From the NCBI RefSeq assembly GCF_018492665.1, contig NZ_JAFVME010000006.1:62001-126000 (forward strand): DNA of 64,000 bases. Direction: 5' to 3'. The notes under the pieces are model-generated. The model was not told the origin of the DNA. It searched no databases and worked only from the letters and a program-made list of their open reading frames with translations. Below are positions 34,110 to 42,088 of the stretch, one piece after another; positions within the stretch are counted from its first letter, which is position 1, and each line of letters opens with the position of its first letter. A program made the translations under genes and the position numbers. The DNA comes from Pedobacter sp. B4-66 (GTDB lineage: Bacteria > Bacteroidota > Bacteroidia > Sphingobacteriales > Sphingobacteriaceae).

Positions 34110-34790
34110 TTACGGAGTATCTAACGGAGCCATACCAAACATTAAAACCAAACGGTTATTCTCGTAAAAATTTAATGTTTGCTCAGCAACGTCATATTTA
34201 AAAGTTTTATCACTAATCAGTTTTAAAAAGTCGTTTTCCAACTTAGTTCTTTCTTCATCGGCACATGCCATTAAAGTACTGCCCATTTGCTTAAATGTAA
34301 GCTTACCATCGCCTTTCTCATACGAACCGAAGAAAGAATTACATCCAGCAAAGCCATTAACTCTTCCCTTTTCCTTATCAAGGATAATAAATGCAGGTGA
34401 TTGTTCCTGAGTTACGCCATTCATCTGGATCAGTTTCCACTTATGCTTAACAACAAAACCCCAATCAGAGGTTACCACAGACATCTTTTGTTTCTTTAAT
34501 ACTTTTTTTAGTTTATAAGTATAGATTGATGCATCAGCAGGAACATTTGCTCTCTTAGTACGGGTAACCAATATTACATAACGATAACCAGGCTTATAAT
34601 TAAAACCGGAGATATTGCTATAAAACAGCTCCCAACTTTTACTATTTTTATATTTTACCTGAAAGCAGGTTTGTGGAGCTACACCAGTACAACTGGCACG
34701 ATCTTCTTTAACTACAAGTCTTATTACATCGGCTGCATTTGCATAAGCAGAAATTCCAAACAGCATTAAAATAATTAGTATTCTTTTCAT
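34110..34790 (-). CDS. secreted DUF4377 plus META domain protein
   Basis: A 226-residue secreted protein (signal peptide about 1-19, ending AYANA). The first part (about 20-110) fits DUF4377: RASCTGVAPQTCFQVKYKNSKSWELFYSNISGF with a Cys pair and GYRYVILVTRT. The second part (about 115-222) is a META domain like HslJ: WKLIQMNGVT, RVNGFAGCNSFFGSYE and STLMACADEE. META proteins are linked to stress resistance in the envelope, with no known enzyme activity. It stands alone, convergent to the ECF sigma gene. Confidence 0.85.
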   Translation of the reverse strand: MKRILIILMLFGISAYANAADVIRLVVKEDRASCTGVAPQTCFQVKYKNSKSWELFYSNISGFNYKPGYRYVILVTRTKRANVPADASIYTYKLKKVLKKQKMSVVTSDWGFVVKHKWKLIQMNGVTQEQSPAFIILDKEKGRVNGFAGCNSFFGSYEKGDGKLTFKQMGSTLMACADEERTKLENDFLKLISDKTFKYDVAEQTLNFYENNRLVLMFGMAPLDTP

Positions 34791-34918
34791 TTTGTTGTGT
34801 ATTAATATTTAGTACAAAGATGCAACCAATAGACCGTTTCCATAAATATAAGATTTTCTTGTGTGATGATTCCTAAGAATTTTCTACATTAGGAAACACA
34901 CTCAAATGAAAAACTACT

Positions 34919-35557
34919 ATGAAAAGCAAGCCTATCCTTATGCTTGGTTTATTACTATGCTTTAGTTTAATAGCCAAATCGCAAACCATTACCAGTGCCC
35001 ATTTTAGGATCTCAGATACAGAAAAAGGAATCAGATCTGTTGAACTTACTATAAACAATATCTTTACTGTCGGCTTAAGTGCAAATGGTAATATCTCCTA
35101 CGTTCATGAAGCAGAGGGAGCCCTCCCCGATTATATTAGCGATTTAGAATATGATGACGATAGCGATTTAAAGCAAGTTGCAAACCAAAAAATAGAATAT
35201 TATGATCATTTAGACAATTCTAAATCAGGAAAAATAAAATGGATTGGAGCTGTCAAAATTGACTACTATGACAACTTTGACTTACAAGCCCCACTAGGGA
35301 AAATAAAATCTATCGGCAATATTAAGTTTGTCTACAACAATGATTACAATATCCATGATAAGTTCGGAACACTAAAATCAATAGGTGATATTCAAATTGC
35401 TTACAATAATGCTTTCGACATACATGATCCTGAAGACAAAGTTAAGTCAATAGGAAATGTAAAAATAGCTTATTTCAATTCCTTTGATGCGCAAAGACTG
35501 TTTGGCAAGGTAAAATCAATTAAAGGGAACAGCAAAAAAGTTTACGTTACAAAATAA
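34919..35557 (+). CDS. secreted protein with five 23-residue YYD/GKIKSIGN repeats
   Basis: No family recognised. After a signal peptide (about 1-20, ending AKSQ) and a 75-residue lead, the C-terminal 115 residues are five tandem units of 22-24 residues with the pattern V-K-I-x-Y-Y-D-x-F-D, a variable five-residue stretch, then G-K-I-K-S-I-G-N. Alternating strands with an invariant turn suggest a beta-solenoid or open beta-sheet. The start at 34919 gives the signal peptide; an ATG at 34905 is in another frame and soon stops. It precedes rnpB and stands alone. A surface-binding or structural role is possible but not shown. Confidence 0.7.
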   Translation: MKSKPILMLGLLLCFSLIAKSQTITSAHFRISDTEKGIRSVELTINNIFTVGLSANGNISYVHEAEGALPDYISDLEYDDDSDLKQVANQKIEYYDHLDNSKSGKIKWIGAVKIDYYDNFDLQAPLGKIKSIGNIKFVYNNDYNIHDKFGTLKSIGDIQIAYNNAFDIHDPEDKVKSIGNVKIAYFNSFDAQRLFGKVKSIKGNSKKVYVTK

Positions 35558-35610
35558 CTGATGTTAGTATTATAAGGTGATAACAGAATAAATTTATGCC
35601 TTGCATATTG

Positions 35611-35618
35611 TATCTTTG
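35611..35618 (+). promoter_or_regulatory. -7 box TATCTTTG of rnpB
   Basis: TATCTTTG matches TAnnTTTG and ends 5 bases before the first P1 base of the RNase P RNA, where the transcription start would be expected. Confidence 0.65.
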
Positions 35619-35622
35619 GCGC

Positions 35623-35998
35623 AAATGCAAGCCGTTCTATCGCTGCGATTTTATATCGGAGAGGAAAGTCCGGGCAACACAGAGCATCTCGCTTCCTAAC
35701 GGGAAGAGGTTTGGGGGTGAACACCCGAATTATGGAAAGTGCCGCAGAAAGCATACCGCCGATGGCTTTTAAGCACAGGTAAGGTTGAAAACGTGAGGTA
35801 AGAGCTCACGATTTTTCCGGGTGATCGGAGAACTGGTAAACCCCGGGAGTTGAAAGACCAAATAGGCTAACGCATGTAGGGCTGCTCGTCCGATGTTAGT
35901 GGGTAGGTCGTTAGAGATAAATGGCAACATTTATACTGGATTAATGATAGAAGTCATGAGTAATCATGTTACAGAACCCGGCTTACAGGCTTGCATTT
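35623..35998 (+). ncRNA. rnpB: RNase P RNA, bacterial type
   Basis: The catalytic RNA that trims tRNA 5' ends. The universal 5' core GAGGAAAGTCCGGGC lies at 35658-35672, and the 3' core ACAGAACCCGGCTTACAGGC at 35971-35990. The P1 helix is closed by AAATGCAAGCC (35623-35633) and GGCTTGCATTT (35988-35998), which set the ends. Length near 376 nt is right for the A-type class. A T-rich run follows (36000-36008) and can end transcription. Confidence 0.96.
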
Positions 35999-36103
35999 TA
36001 TTTTTTTATTGGACATGTATCAGTTTCGTAACTTTAAAAAAATACTTTTTAAGCTGAAAAATAATATATTAGCACTGAATAATAAGAAGATTTAGCATAC
36101 TAT

Positions 36104-37513
36104 ATGGCAAAATTGTTGATAATTGATGATGAGAGAGCGATAAGAAGTACTTTACGTGAAATCTTAGAATACGAAAACTATGAAGTTGACGATATTGACA
36201 ATGGTGTAGATGGGTTAGAACTCATAAAAAAGAAGAAATACGACCTTGTTCTGTGCGATATCAAAATGAACAAAATGGATGGTATGGAGGTGCTAGAACA
36301 AGCACTGGCTTACAGCCCAGATCTTCCTTTCATTATGATTTCGGGACATGGCACCGTTGAAACTGCAATAGAAGCGAGCAAAAAAGGAGCGTTTGATTTT
36401 ATATCAAAACCACCTGATTTAAACAGGCTACTAATTACAGTTAGAAATGCGCTAGACAGGGGTACTTTAGTTACTGAAACCAAAGTATTAAAGAGAAAGG
36501 TTAGTAAAACAAGAGACATTTTAGGTAGCTCCGAAAATATCAATAAGATAAAGGAAACTATTGAACGCGTTGCCCCTACTGAAGCAAGGGTATTAATTAC
36601 CGGAGCAAACGGAAGTGGAAAAGAACTCGTTGCACGTTGGTTACACGAAAAATCTAATCGTGCTGATAGTCCGCTTATTGAAGTTAACTGTGCCGCAATC
36701 CCATCTGAACTTATTGAAAGTGAATTGTTCGGTCACGAAAAAGGTTCATTTACTTCAGCTGTAAAACAACGTATTGGTAAGTTTGAACTGGCCAATGGTG
36801 GTACACTATTTTTAGATGAAATTGGTGACATGAGTCTTTCTGCTCAGGCAAAAGTTTTACGCGCACTACAAGAGCACAAAATTACTCGTGTAGGTGGCGA
36901 AAAAGAGCTTGAAGTTAACGTTCGTGTACTTGCTGCAACAAACAAAAACCTCCTAAAAGAAATAGAAGATGGTAATTTCCGTTTGGACTTATACCACCGT
37001 TTAAATGTAATAAACATTCACGTTCCTCATTTAAGTGAGCGCGTTGATGATATCCCTGAAATTGCGCAGAATTTCCTTGAAGAAATTTGTAAAGAATATG
37101 GCATGCCGGTTAAAAAGATCAGCGAGAGTGCCATGTCTGCATTACAAGCGCTACCATGGACAGGTAATGTTAGGGAATTACACAATATGATTGAACGTTT
37201 GATCATTCTAAGTGATAAGACCATTACAGATTATGATGTAACTGCATTTGCTAATCCAGGTGGAGGAACAAATATAGGTGCAGCAGGCAGTACGCCAAAT
37301 GGGTCTGCTCAAAGTACCGCTTCTCCGGCCATAGCTTACGATAAATTCACCAACTTTCAGGATTATAAAGACTATGCTGAAAAGGAATTCATCAAGTTTA
37401 AATTAGAAAAGAACAACTGGAATGTTTCTAAAACTGCAGATGACATAGATATCCAACGCAGTCACTTGTATAGTAAGATTGAGAAATTCGGATTAAAAAG
37501 ATCCGCAGAATAA
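36104..37513 (+). CDS. NtrC-type response regulator with AAA+ and Fis-type HTH
   Basis: A 469-residue regulator: receiver domain 1-120 with phospho-acceptor D52 (VLCDIKMNKMDG), AAA+ domain about 140-370 with Walker A GANGSGKE (167-174) and ESELFGHEKGSF, and a C-terminal Fis HTH (about 430-465, WNVSKTADDIDIQRSHLYSKIEKFG). The sigma-54-contacting loop, normally GAFTGA, reads GSFTSA (214-219), so open-complex activity with sigma-54 is in question. No kinase gene adjoins. Preceded by rnpB and followed by a terminator. The first codons (MAKLLIIDDERAIR) fix the start. Confidence 0.93.
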   Translation: MAKLLIIDDERAIRSTLREILEYENYEVDDIDNGVDGLELIKKKKYDLVLCDIKMNKMDGMEVLEQALAYSPDLPFIMISGHGTVETAIEASKKGAFDFISKPPDLNRLLITVRNALDRGTLVTETKVLKRKVSKTRDILGSSENINKIKETIERVAPTEARVLITGANGSGKELVARWLHEKSNRADSPLIEVNCAAIPSELIESELFGHEKGSFTSAVKQRIGKFELANGGTLFLDEIGDMSLSAQAKVLRALQEHKITRVGGEKELEVNVRVLAATNKNLLKEIEDGNFRLDLYHRLNVINIHVPHLSERVDDIPEIAQNFLEEICKEYGMPVKKISESAMSALQALPWTGNVRELHNMIERLIILSDKTITDYDVTAFANPGGGTNIGAAGSTPNGSAQSTASPAIAYDKFTNFQDYKDYAEKEFIKFKLEKNNWNVSKTADDIDIQRSHLYSKIEKFGLKRSAE

Positions 37514-37548
37514 AAAAAAGCTCCTGACAAAATCAGGAGCTTTTTTTT
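37512..37548. terminator. bidirectional intrinsic terminator
   Basis: AGCTCCTGA (37519-37527), loop CAAAA, TCAGGAGCT (37533-37541), with eight As before and eight Ts from 37541. It serves both the rightward NtrC-type gene and the leftward ClC gene, whose stop lies in its edge. Confidence 0.9.
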
Positions 37549-39331
37549 ATTCCATATAATCCGCTTGCCTACTTAGCAAAGCCCTGTACTTATTAAAAAT
37601 TGCAGTTTTAGATACAAAGCCTAAGTACGCTCCGCTTTCATCCAATACAGGCAACAACCAGGCATTTTCCTTTTCCATTTTCTCCAACACCTTCTTTAGA
37701 GGATCAGAAACCTTTACCGTATCAGGTGCGGATTGCATCAAGTCATTTACAGAAGGATTATCTTCTTCTGTAATCTTCCTTTTCAAAACATCTTCAACAA
37801 AAACCAGTCCTTTAAAACTCCTGTCAGTGCTTACCACAGGAAATAGATTTCTCTTAGAATGCAAAATCTCGGGCATTCTTGCAGAAACCAAATCATCTTC
37901 ATTTAACTCCAGATAATCACGTTCAACAAGATATCTAAGTTTCATCATGTTAAGAACAGTCGTATCCTTATCTTCATGCGACATCAACTCCCCTTTCTCT
38001 GCCAATGGTTTAGTATAGATTGAGTATTTATTTGCACTGCGATTAATCAAATAAGAGATCGCAGAAGTAATCATCAATGGAACCATTAAAACGTAACCAC
38101 CTGTAATCTCGGCAATCAAAAATATCCCGGTAAGTGGCGCATGCATAATAGCACTTAATGATGCTGCCATACCTGCTACTATGAAATTGGCAACATTCAA
38201 ATGAGCAATACCCAAAGTGTTTGCAGAATGTGCCACTACAAAACCTATTAACCCGCCTATCACCAAACTAGGAGCAAAAATACCCCCATTTCCACCTGCT
38301 CCTAAAGTAATTAGGGTGGCGCAAGATTTAGCAAAAATGGTGATTACCGTAAAAAGTATAACCAGCCATGGCAAACTGCTATACTCAGAGAATATACTGT
38401 TAGTCATCACTGAAGTATAATTCCCGCCAATCAAATTCTTAATAGTAATATATCCCTCCCCGTATAATGTCGGAAATAAAAACACCATTAAACCCAACAT
38501 CAAGCCGCCAACAACTACACGTTTATACGGATGATTAATCTTATAAAAGAATGATTTAATGAATGAATTTGCCTTAGTAAAATAGATAGAGAAAAGGCCA
38601 ATAAGTACCGCTAACAATACATAGTACCCCAATGCATTCATCCTCCAGCCTTCAGTTACCAAATAGAAAAGTTGCTCATTAAAGAAGAACCTTGCTACTA
38701 CAGCAGCTGTTGCCGAAGCAAGCAATAAAGGAATAAAAGCAGGAATGGTAAACTCGGGAAGCAATATCTCTATGGCAAATACAATACCTGCAATAGGACT
38801 GTTAAAAGCAGCAGATATTCCGGCTGCTGCACCGCATGCCAGCAACATAGTGGTTTCGCGGTAAGACAACCCTAAAAACCTACCTACTACAGAACCAATA
38901 CCCGAACCACTGGTCACAATTGGAGCCTCCAAACCCGTAGAACCACCAAAACCTACCGTTAAAGCCGCTGTAATAATCTGCGAATAGATATTATGAGGCT
39001 CAACCTTACTGGATTTTTTAGAGATTGTATAAAGCAAAGGAGTTAAACCCGTTTCAAACTTCCCCTTCCTTATAAACCTCCTGACATACATTACCGAAAG
39101 AAGTATCCCTATAAAAGGGAAAAAGAAGTATAGGTAATATTTGTACTGCCAGTGAAAACCGGTTTGTAAAAAATCCTCTATATGATGGGTTAACGTTTTT
39201 AAAAGTGCAGCAGCAAGACCCGCAAGAACGCCAACAATCAATGCAGCAATAACCAGAAAATTACGGTTAGAAATTTTAGTTTTCCGGTATTGGTTAATTG
39301 AATCTACATAATTTACCAGCCGTACATACAT
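37547..39331 (-). CDS. ClC-family chloride channel/antiporter with C-terminal CBS pair
   Basis: A 594-residue ClC protein, second of two in the window and only distantly like the one at 13752. The selectivity motif normally GSGIP is replaced by GKFETG (about residue 90). The gating-Glu motif reads GLEAPIV (about 133), keeping Glu, and GGIFAPSLVIGG (about 355) is canonical. Two CBS repeats fill about 470-585. Loss of the first motif suggests altered anion choice. The rluA-like gene lies 10 bases upstream in the same direction, so the two may be co-transcribed. Confidence 0.9.
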   Translation of the reverse strand: MYVRLVNYVDSINQYRKTKISNRNFLVIAALIVGVLAGLAAALLKTLTHHIEDFLQTGFHWQYKYYLYFFFPFIGILLSVMYVRRFIRKGKFETGLTPLLYTISKKSSKVEPHNIYSQIITAALTVGFGGSTGLEAPIVTSGSGIGSVVGRFLGLSYRETTMLLACGAAAGISAAFNSPIAGIVFAIEILLPEFTIPAFIPLLLASATAAVVARFFFNEQLFYLVTEGWRMNALGYYVLLAVLIGLFSIYFTKANSFIKSFFYKINHPYKRVVVGGLMLGLMVFLFPTLYGEGYITIKNLIGGNYTSVMTNSIFSEYSSLPWLVILFTVITIFAKSCATLITLGAGGNGGIFAPSLVIGGLIGFVVAHSANTLGIAHLNVANFIVAGMAASLSAIMHAPLTGIFLIAEITGGYVLMVPLMITSAISYLINRSANKYSIYTKPLAEKGELMSHEDKDTTVLNMMKLRYLVERDYLELNEDDLVSARMPEILHSKRNLFPVVSTDRSFKGLVFVEDVLKRKITEEDNPSVNDLMQSAPDTVKVSDPLKKVLEKMEKENAWLLPVLDESGAYLGFVSKTAIFNKYRALLSRQADYME

Positions 39332-39341
39332 AACTTAACTT

Positions 39342-40064
39342 TTATGCGTCAAATTTATCCAGTAGTTTGATCAGCGTAGCAAAATCCTTAGGATATGGTG
39401 CATCAATTACGATATCCTTATCATCAAGTCCTTTAAACACCAAGTGACGGGCATGCAAAGCAAAACGCTTCATGATGGGTTGCTCCTCATCGTCTTTAGC
39501 TATACGATATCCCTTTTTCATTGTCGATAAGTATACAGGCTTACCTTTATACATATGATCTCCAACAATAGCTGCACGTTGCGTTGCCAGGTGAATACGG
39601 ATCTGGTGCATACGACCAGTTATTGGCTTACACTCTACTAAAGTATAGTGACGATAGTTTTTGATAGAATTAAAATACGTTTCAGCGCGTTTTCCTTCTT
39701 TACGATCTATGGTTACACTCTTGTTCCCATCATTTAAAATAGGAAGATCGATAAACAAGTCTTTGAACATAAACTGCCCATCAACAACAGCATGATATAC
39801 CTTATTAACTTTACGCTTTTCGAATTGCATTGCTACAGAACGATAAGCTTCAGGAGTTTTTGCAATGATGATTGCACCTGAGGTTTCCTTGTCTAAACGG
39901 TGACAAACCTGGGCATCAGGACTATATTGCTTAGCAAGACGTAAGATATTTACTTCACCAGAACCGCCGCGCTCATCTAAAGAGGCAACAAAAGGTGGTT
40001 TATTTACAACGATATAATCATCGTTTTCGAAGAGGATAATGTCTTTAAATGAAGGATATTTCAA
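39342..40064 (-). CDS. RluA-family pseudouridine synthase
   Basis: A 240-residue RNA-modifying enzyme. The catalytic Asp sits in CHRLDKETSGAIIIAKT (about 55-71), the RluA/RluD signature, followed by HAVVDGQ and GRMHQIRIHLA (about 150-160). No S4 domain is present, as in RluA itself rather than RluD. The RNA site cannot be read from sequence. It lies between the second ClC gene and a nested inverted repeat, after a PhoB-like response regulator. Confidence 0.93.
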   Translation of the reverse strand: MKYPSFKDIILFENDDYIVVNKPPFVASLDERGGSGEVNILRLAKQYSPDAQVCHRLDKETSGAIIIAKTPEAYRSVAMQFEKRKVNKVYHAVVDGQFMFKDLFIDLPILNDGNKSVTIDRKEGKRAETYFNSIKNYRHYTLVECKPITGRMHQIRIHLATQRAAIVGDHMYKGKPVYLSTMKKGYRIAKDDEEQPIMKRFALHARHLVFKGLDDKDIVIDAPYPKDFATLIKLLDKFDA

Positions 40065-40092
40065 TTCAGTGTTTTTTTCAGAAGTAACTAGT

Positions 40093-40168
40093 GCATTCCA
40101 GCCTGTAAAGATACCATTGAGCTCATTAACTACAGTGTAGCAAAAAGCTCAATGATCTTCCAGAATGC
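40093..40168. repeat. nested inverted repeats, possible structured RNA
   Basis: Three paired segments are nested: GCATTC (40093-40098) with GAATGC (40163-40168), AAGAT (40108-40112) with ATCTT (40155-40159), and CATTGAGCT (40115-40123) with AGCTCAATG (40146-40154). The 14-bp inner helix has only a two-base bulge. It lies just past the stop of the response regulator gene (40176) and before rluA, and could be a 3' element or an independent small RNA. There is no T-tract. Confidence 0.55.
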
Positions 40169-40175
40169 AAAAGTA

Positions 40176-40865
40176 CTAAGAAAGTTCGAATTTATACCCC
40201 ACTCCTTTTACAGTTGCAACATAAGTTTCGCCTAATTTCTCACGTAACTTTCGAATGTGTACATCAATTGTACGATTAGTAACCACGACAGAGTCTTCCC
40301 AAATGTTCTTTAAGATAGATTCTCTGGTATATACTTTACCTGGTTTAGAGGCTAATAGATATAATAATTCAAATTCTTTTTTAGCCAAAACTACCTTTTT
40401 ACCAGCCTGATAAACAAGATAAGCTTCTCTGTCAATTACCAGATCACCGATTTCAACCTTGTTATCAGAAACCTCATCACCACTTGAATTTCTTCTTAAT
40501 ATTGCGTTTATACGACTTACCAATGCACGAGGTTTAATAGGTTTAGCGATATAATCATCTGCACCAACATTAAACCCGGCTATTTCCGAATACTCCTCAC
40601 TACGCGCTGTTAAAAACACCATAAAGGTATTTTTAAACTCAGGGATAGCCCTCATTAACCTACATGCCTCAATACCATCCATCTTTGGCATCATGATATC
40701 CAGGATAATTAAATCGGGGTGTACCTTCTTTGCAATCGTAATGCCTTCCTGACCATTATTGGCTAAGAAAACCTGATATCCTTCTTTTTTTAAGTTGTAC
40801 TCTATTAACTCTAAAATATCTGGTTCGTCATCAACAATAAGTATCTTCTGTTTTACGGTGCTCAT
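40176..40865 (-). CDS. OmpR/PhoB-family response regulator
   Basis: A 229-residue two-domain regulator. The receiver (1-120) has D12/D13, phospho-acceptor D56 (LIILDIMMPKMDG), Thr of FLTARSEE and K108 region (DDYIAKPIKP). The C-terminal winged helix (about 135-228) has KEFELLYLLASKPGKVYTRESILKNIW and TIDVHIRKLREKLG, closest to PhoB/PhoP. No kinase gene is adjacent. Upstream lie three hexamers in 11-bp steps that look like PHO boxes, so it may control itself. Confidence 0.92.
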   Translation of the reverse strand: MSTVKQKILIVDDEPDILELIEYNLKKEGYQVFLANNGQEGITIAKKVHPDLIILDIMMPKMDGIEACRLMRAIPEFKNTFMVFLTARSEEYSEIAGFNVGADDYIAKPIKPRALVSRINAILRRNSSGDEVSDNKVEIGDLVIDREAYLVYQAGKKVVLAKKEFELLYLLASKPGKVYTRESILKNIWEDSVVVTNRTIDVHIRKLREKLGETYVATVKGVGYKFELS

Positions 40866-40913
40866 AGCTTTAATTATTTGTTACGAAATTAGGTAATCAA
40901 TTATAATATACCG

Positions 40914-40941
40914 TTAAACTCATGTTAACAAATTGTTAATA
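40914..40941. promoter_or_regulatory. three PHO-box-like hexamers in 11-bp steps upstream of the phoB-like gene
   Basis: TTAAAC (40914), TTAACA (40925) and TTAATA (40936) follow one another with exactly 5 bases between. TTAACA-N5-TTAACA is the PhoP box form of Bacillus and 11-bp periodicity is shared by PhoB. A further TTAACA stands at 40954, outside the register. The site is 49-76 bases before the start codon of the response regulator gene. Confidence 0.55.
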
Positions 40942-40970
40942 CCACCATGTATATTAACATGAATTTAGGG

Positions 40971-42080
40971 TTAGCGTAAAGTTTTATTTAAAAACGTCTC
41001 AAGCTCCTCTCCACGAAGGTTTTTTGCAATAATTGTTCCTTTTGGATCTATAATAAATGAGCTTGGAATAGCCTCTATTTGATACAGTCTAACCGTTGAA
41101 CCTTCAAAATCACTTAATTCACTAGCATGACTCCATGTTAATTTATCATCAGCAATAGCTTTTTTCCATGCCGCAGGATCTTTATCTAACGAAATACCCA
41201 ATATGGTAAAGTTTTTATCTTTATAAGTATTATAAGCTTTAACTACATTTGGATTCTCTTTTCTGCATGGCATACACCATGAAGCCCAAAAATCAAGCAA
41301 TACATACTTTCCTTTAAAGTCAGCCAATTTAATTGGCTTTCCATCAATACCTGTTATAGTAAATTCTGGTGCCGGCTGACCAACCTGAACTGCTTTTAAG
41401 CTCGACATTCTTTTTAAAAATTCAGTTACCGCAGCATTGTCATTAAAGTTACCTTTAATTTTTTCAGAGTAAGCCACCATTTCTTTCTCATACTCTGCCG
41501 GATTTAACAGGTTCATTGCATAAAAACCAGCTAAAGACGCCGTGTTATCCTGAGCAAATTTCAATACCGCTTTATTCAATCCATCAATTTCAGCAGTATA
41601 TTGAGGCCTCATCTGCTCCATAATAACTTCTCTATTATCTGGTTGAGCAGATACTGCTTGATCAAATTGAGATTGTATAGCAGCAATTTTAGTCATATAT
41701 TGATGCTTAACTGTATTTAATTCTTGTAATTTATCAGCTTCAGCAGCACCTGATGTATTATATGCTAATGATTTGTCGGCCAGATCAGCAGTGATTTTAA
41801 TTTCATCACCATTCTTTGCAATAATCATGTATTCATTACTTCCTGCAGAAATTCTAAAGAAATCTGCTCCTGGTGTAGCATGAGTAAACTTAAACTCGCC
41901 TTTTTCAGAAAGCACAGTTGAATCTAATGGCAATGCATTGTCTTTTTGCAACCCAAATAAATACACTTTGCTTTTTGGAGCAGCATTTTTGAACTCTCCA
42001 TTAATTACAAACTTACTTTTATCCTTACATGCTGCAAAAGCCACACACAATACCAATATATATCCAATACGTTTCATCAT
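40971..42080 (-). CDS. TlpA-like thioredoxin lipoprotein with DUF4369 domain
   Basis: A 369-residue lipoprotein (Cys18 after FAA). The N-terminal part (about 25-125: FVINGEFKNAAPKSKVYLFG, TPGADFFRISAGSNEYMII) is the DUF4369 domain common in Bacteroidota. The C-terminal part is a thioredoxin fold of the TlpA/ResA type with active-site WCMPC (C269 and C272). It probably reduces disulfides or assists cytochrome c maturation at the membrane. It is 8 bases downstream of gatB in the same direction, so it may be co-transcribed. Confidence 0.9.
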   Translation of the reverse strand: MMKRIGYILVLCVAFAACKDKSKFVINGEFKNAAPKSKVYLFGLQKDNALPLDSTVLSEKGEFKFTHATPGADFFRISAGSNEYMIIAKNGDEIKITADLADKSLAYNTSGAAEADKLQELNTVKHQYMTKIAAIQSQFDQAVSAQPDNREVIMEQMRPQYTAEIDGLNKAVLKFAQDNTASLAGFYAMNLLNPAEYEKEMVAYSEKIKGNFNDNAAVTEFLKRMSSLKAVQVGQPAPEFTITGIDGKPIKLADFKGKYVLLDFWASWCMPCRKENPNVVKAYNTYKDKNFTILGISLDKDPAAWKKAIADDKLTWSHASELSDFEGSTVRLYQIEAIPSSFIIDPKGTIIAKNLRGEELETFLNKTLR

Positions 42081-42088
42081 AATATTTA

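Noticed and set aside
40093..40168. A tRNA or tmRNA-like gene
   Set aside because: No acceptor/CCA end, D-loop or T-loop sequence; only nested stems.
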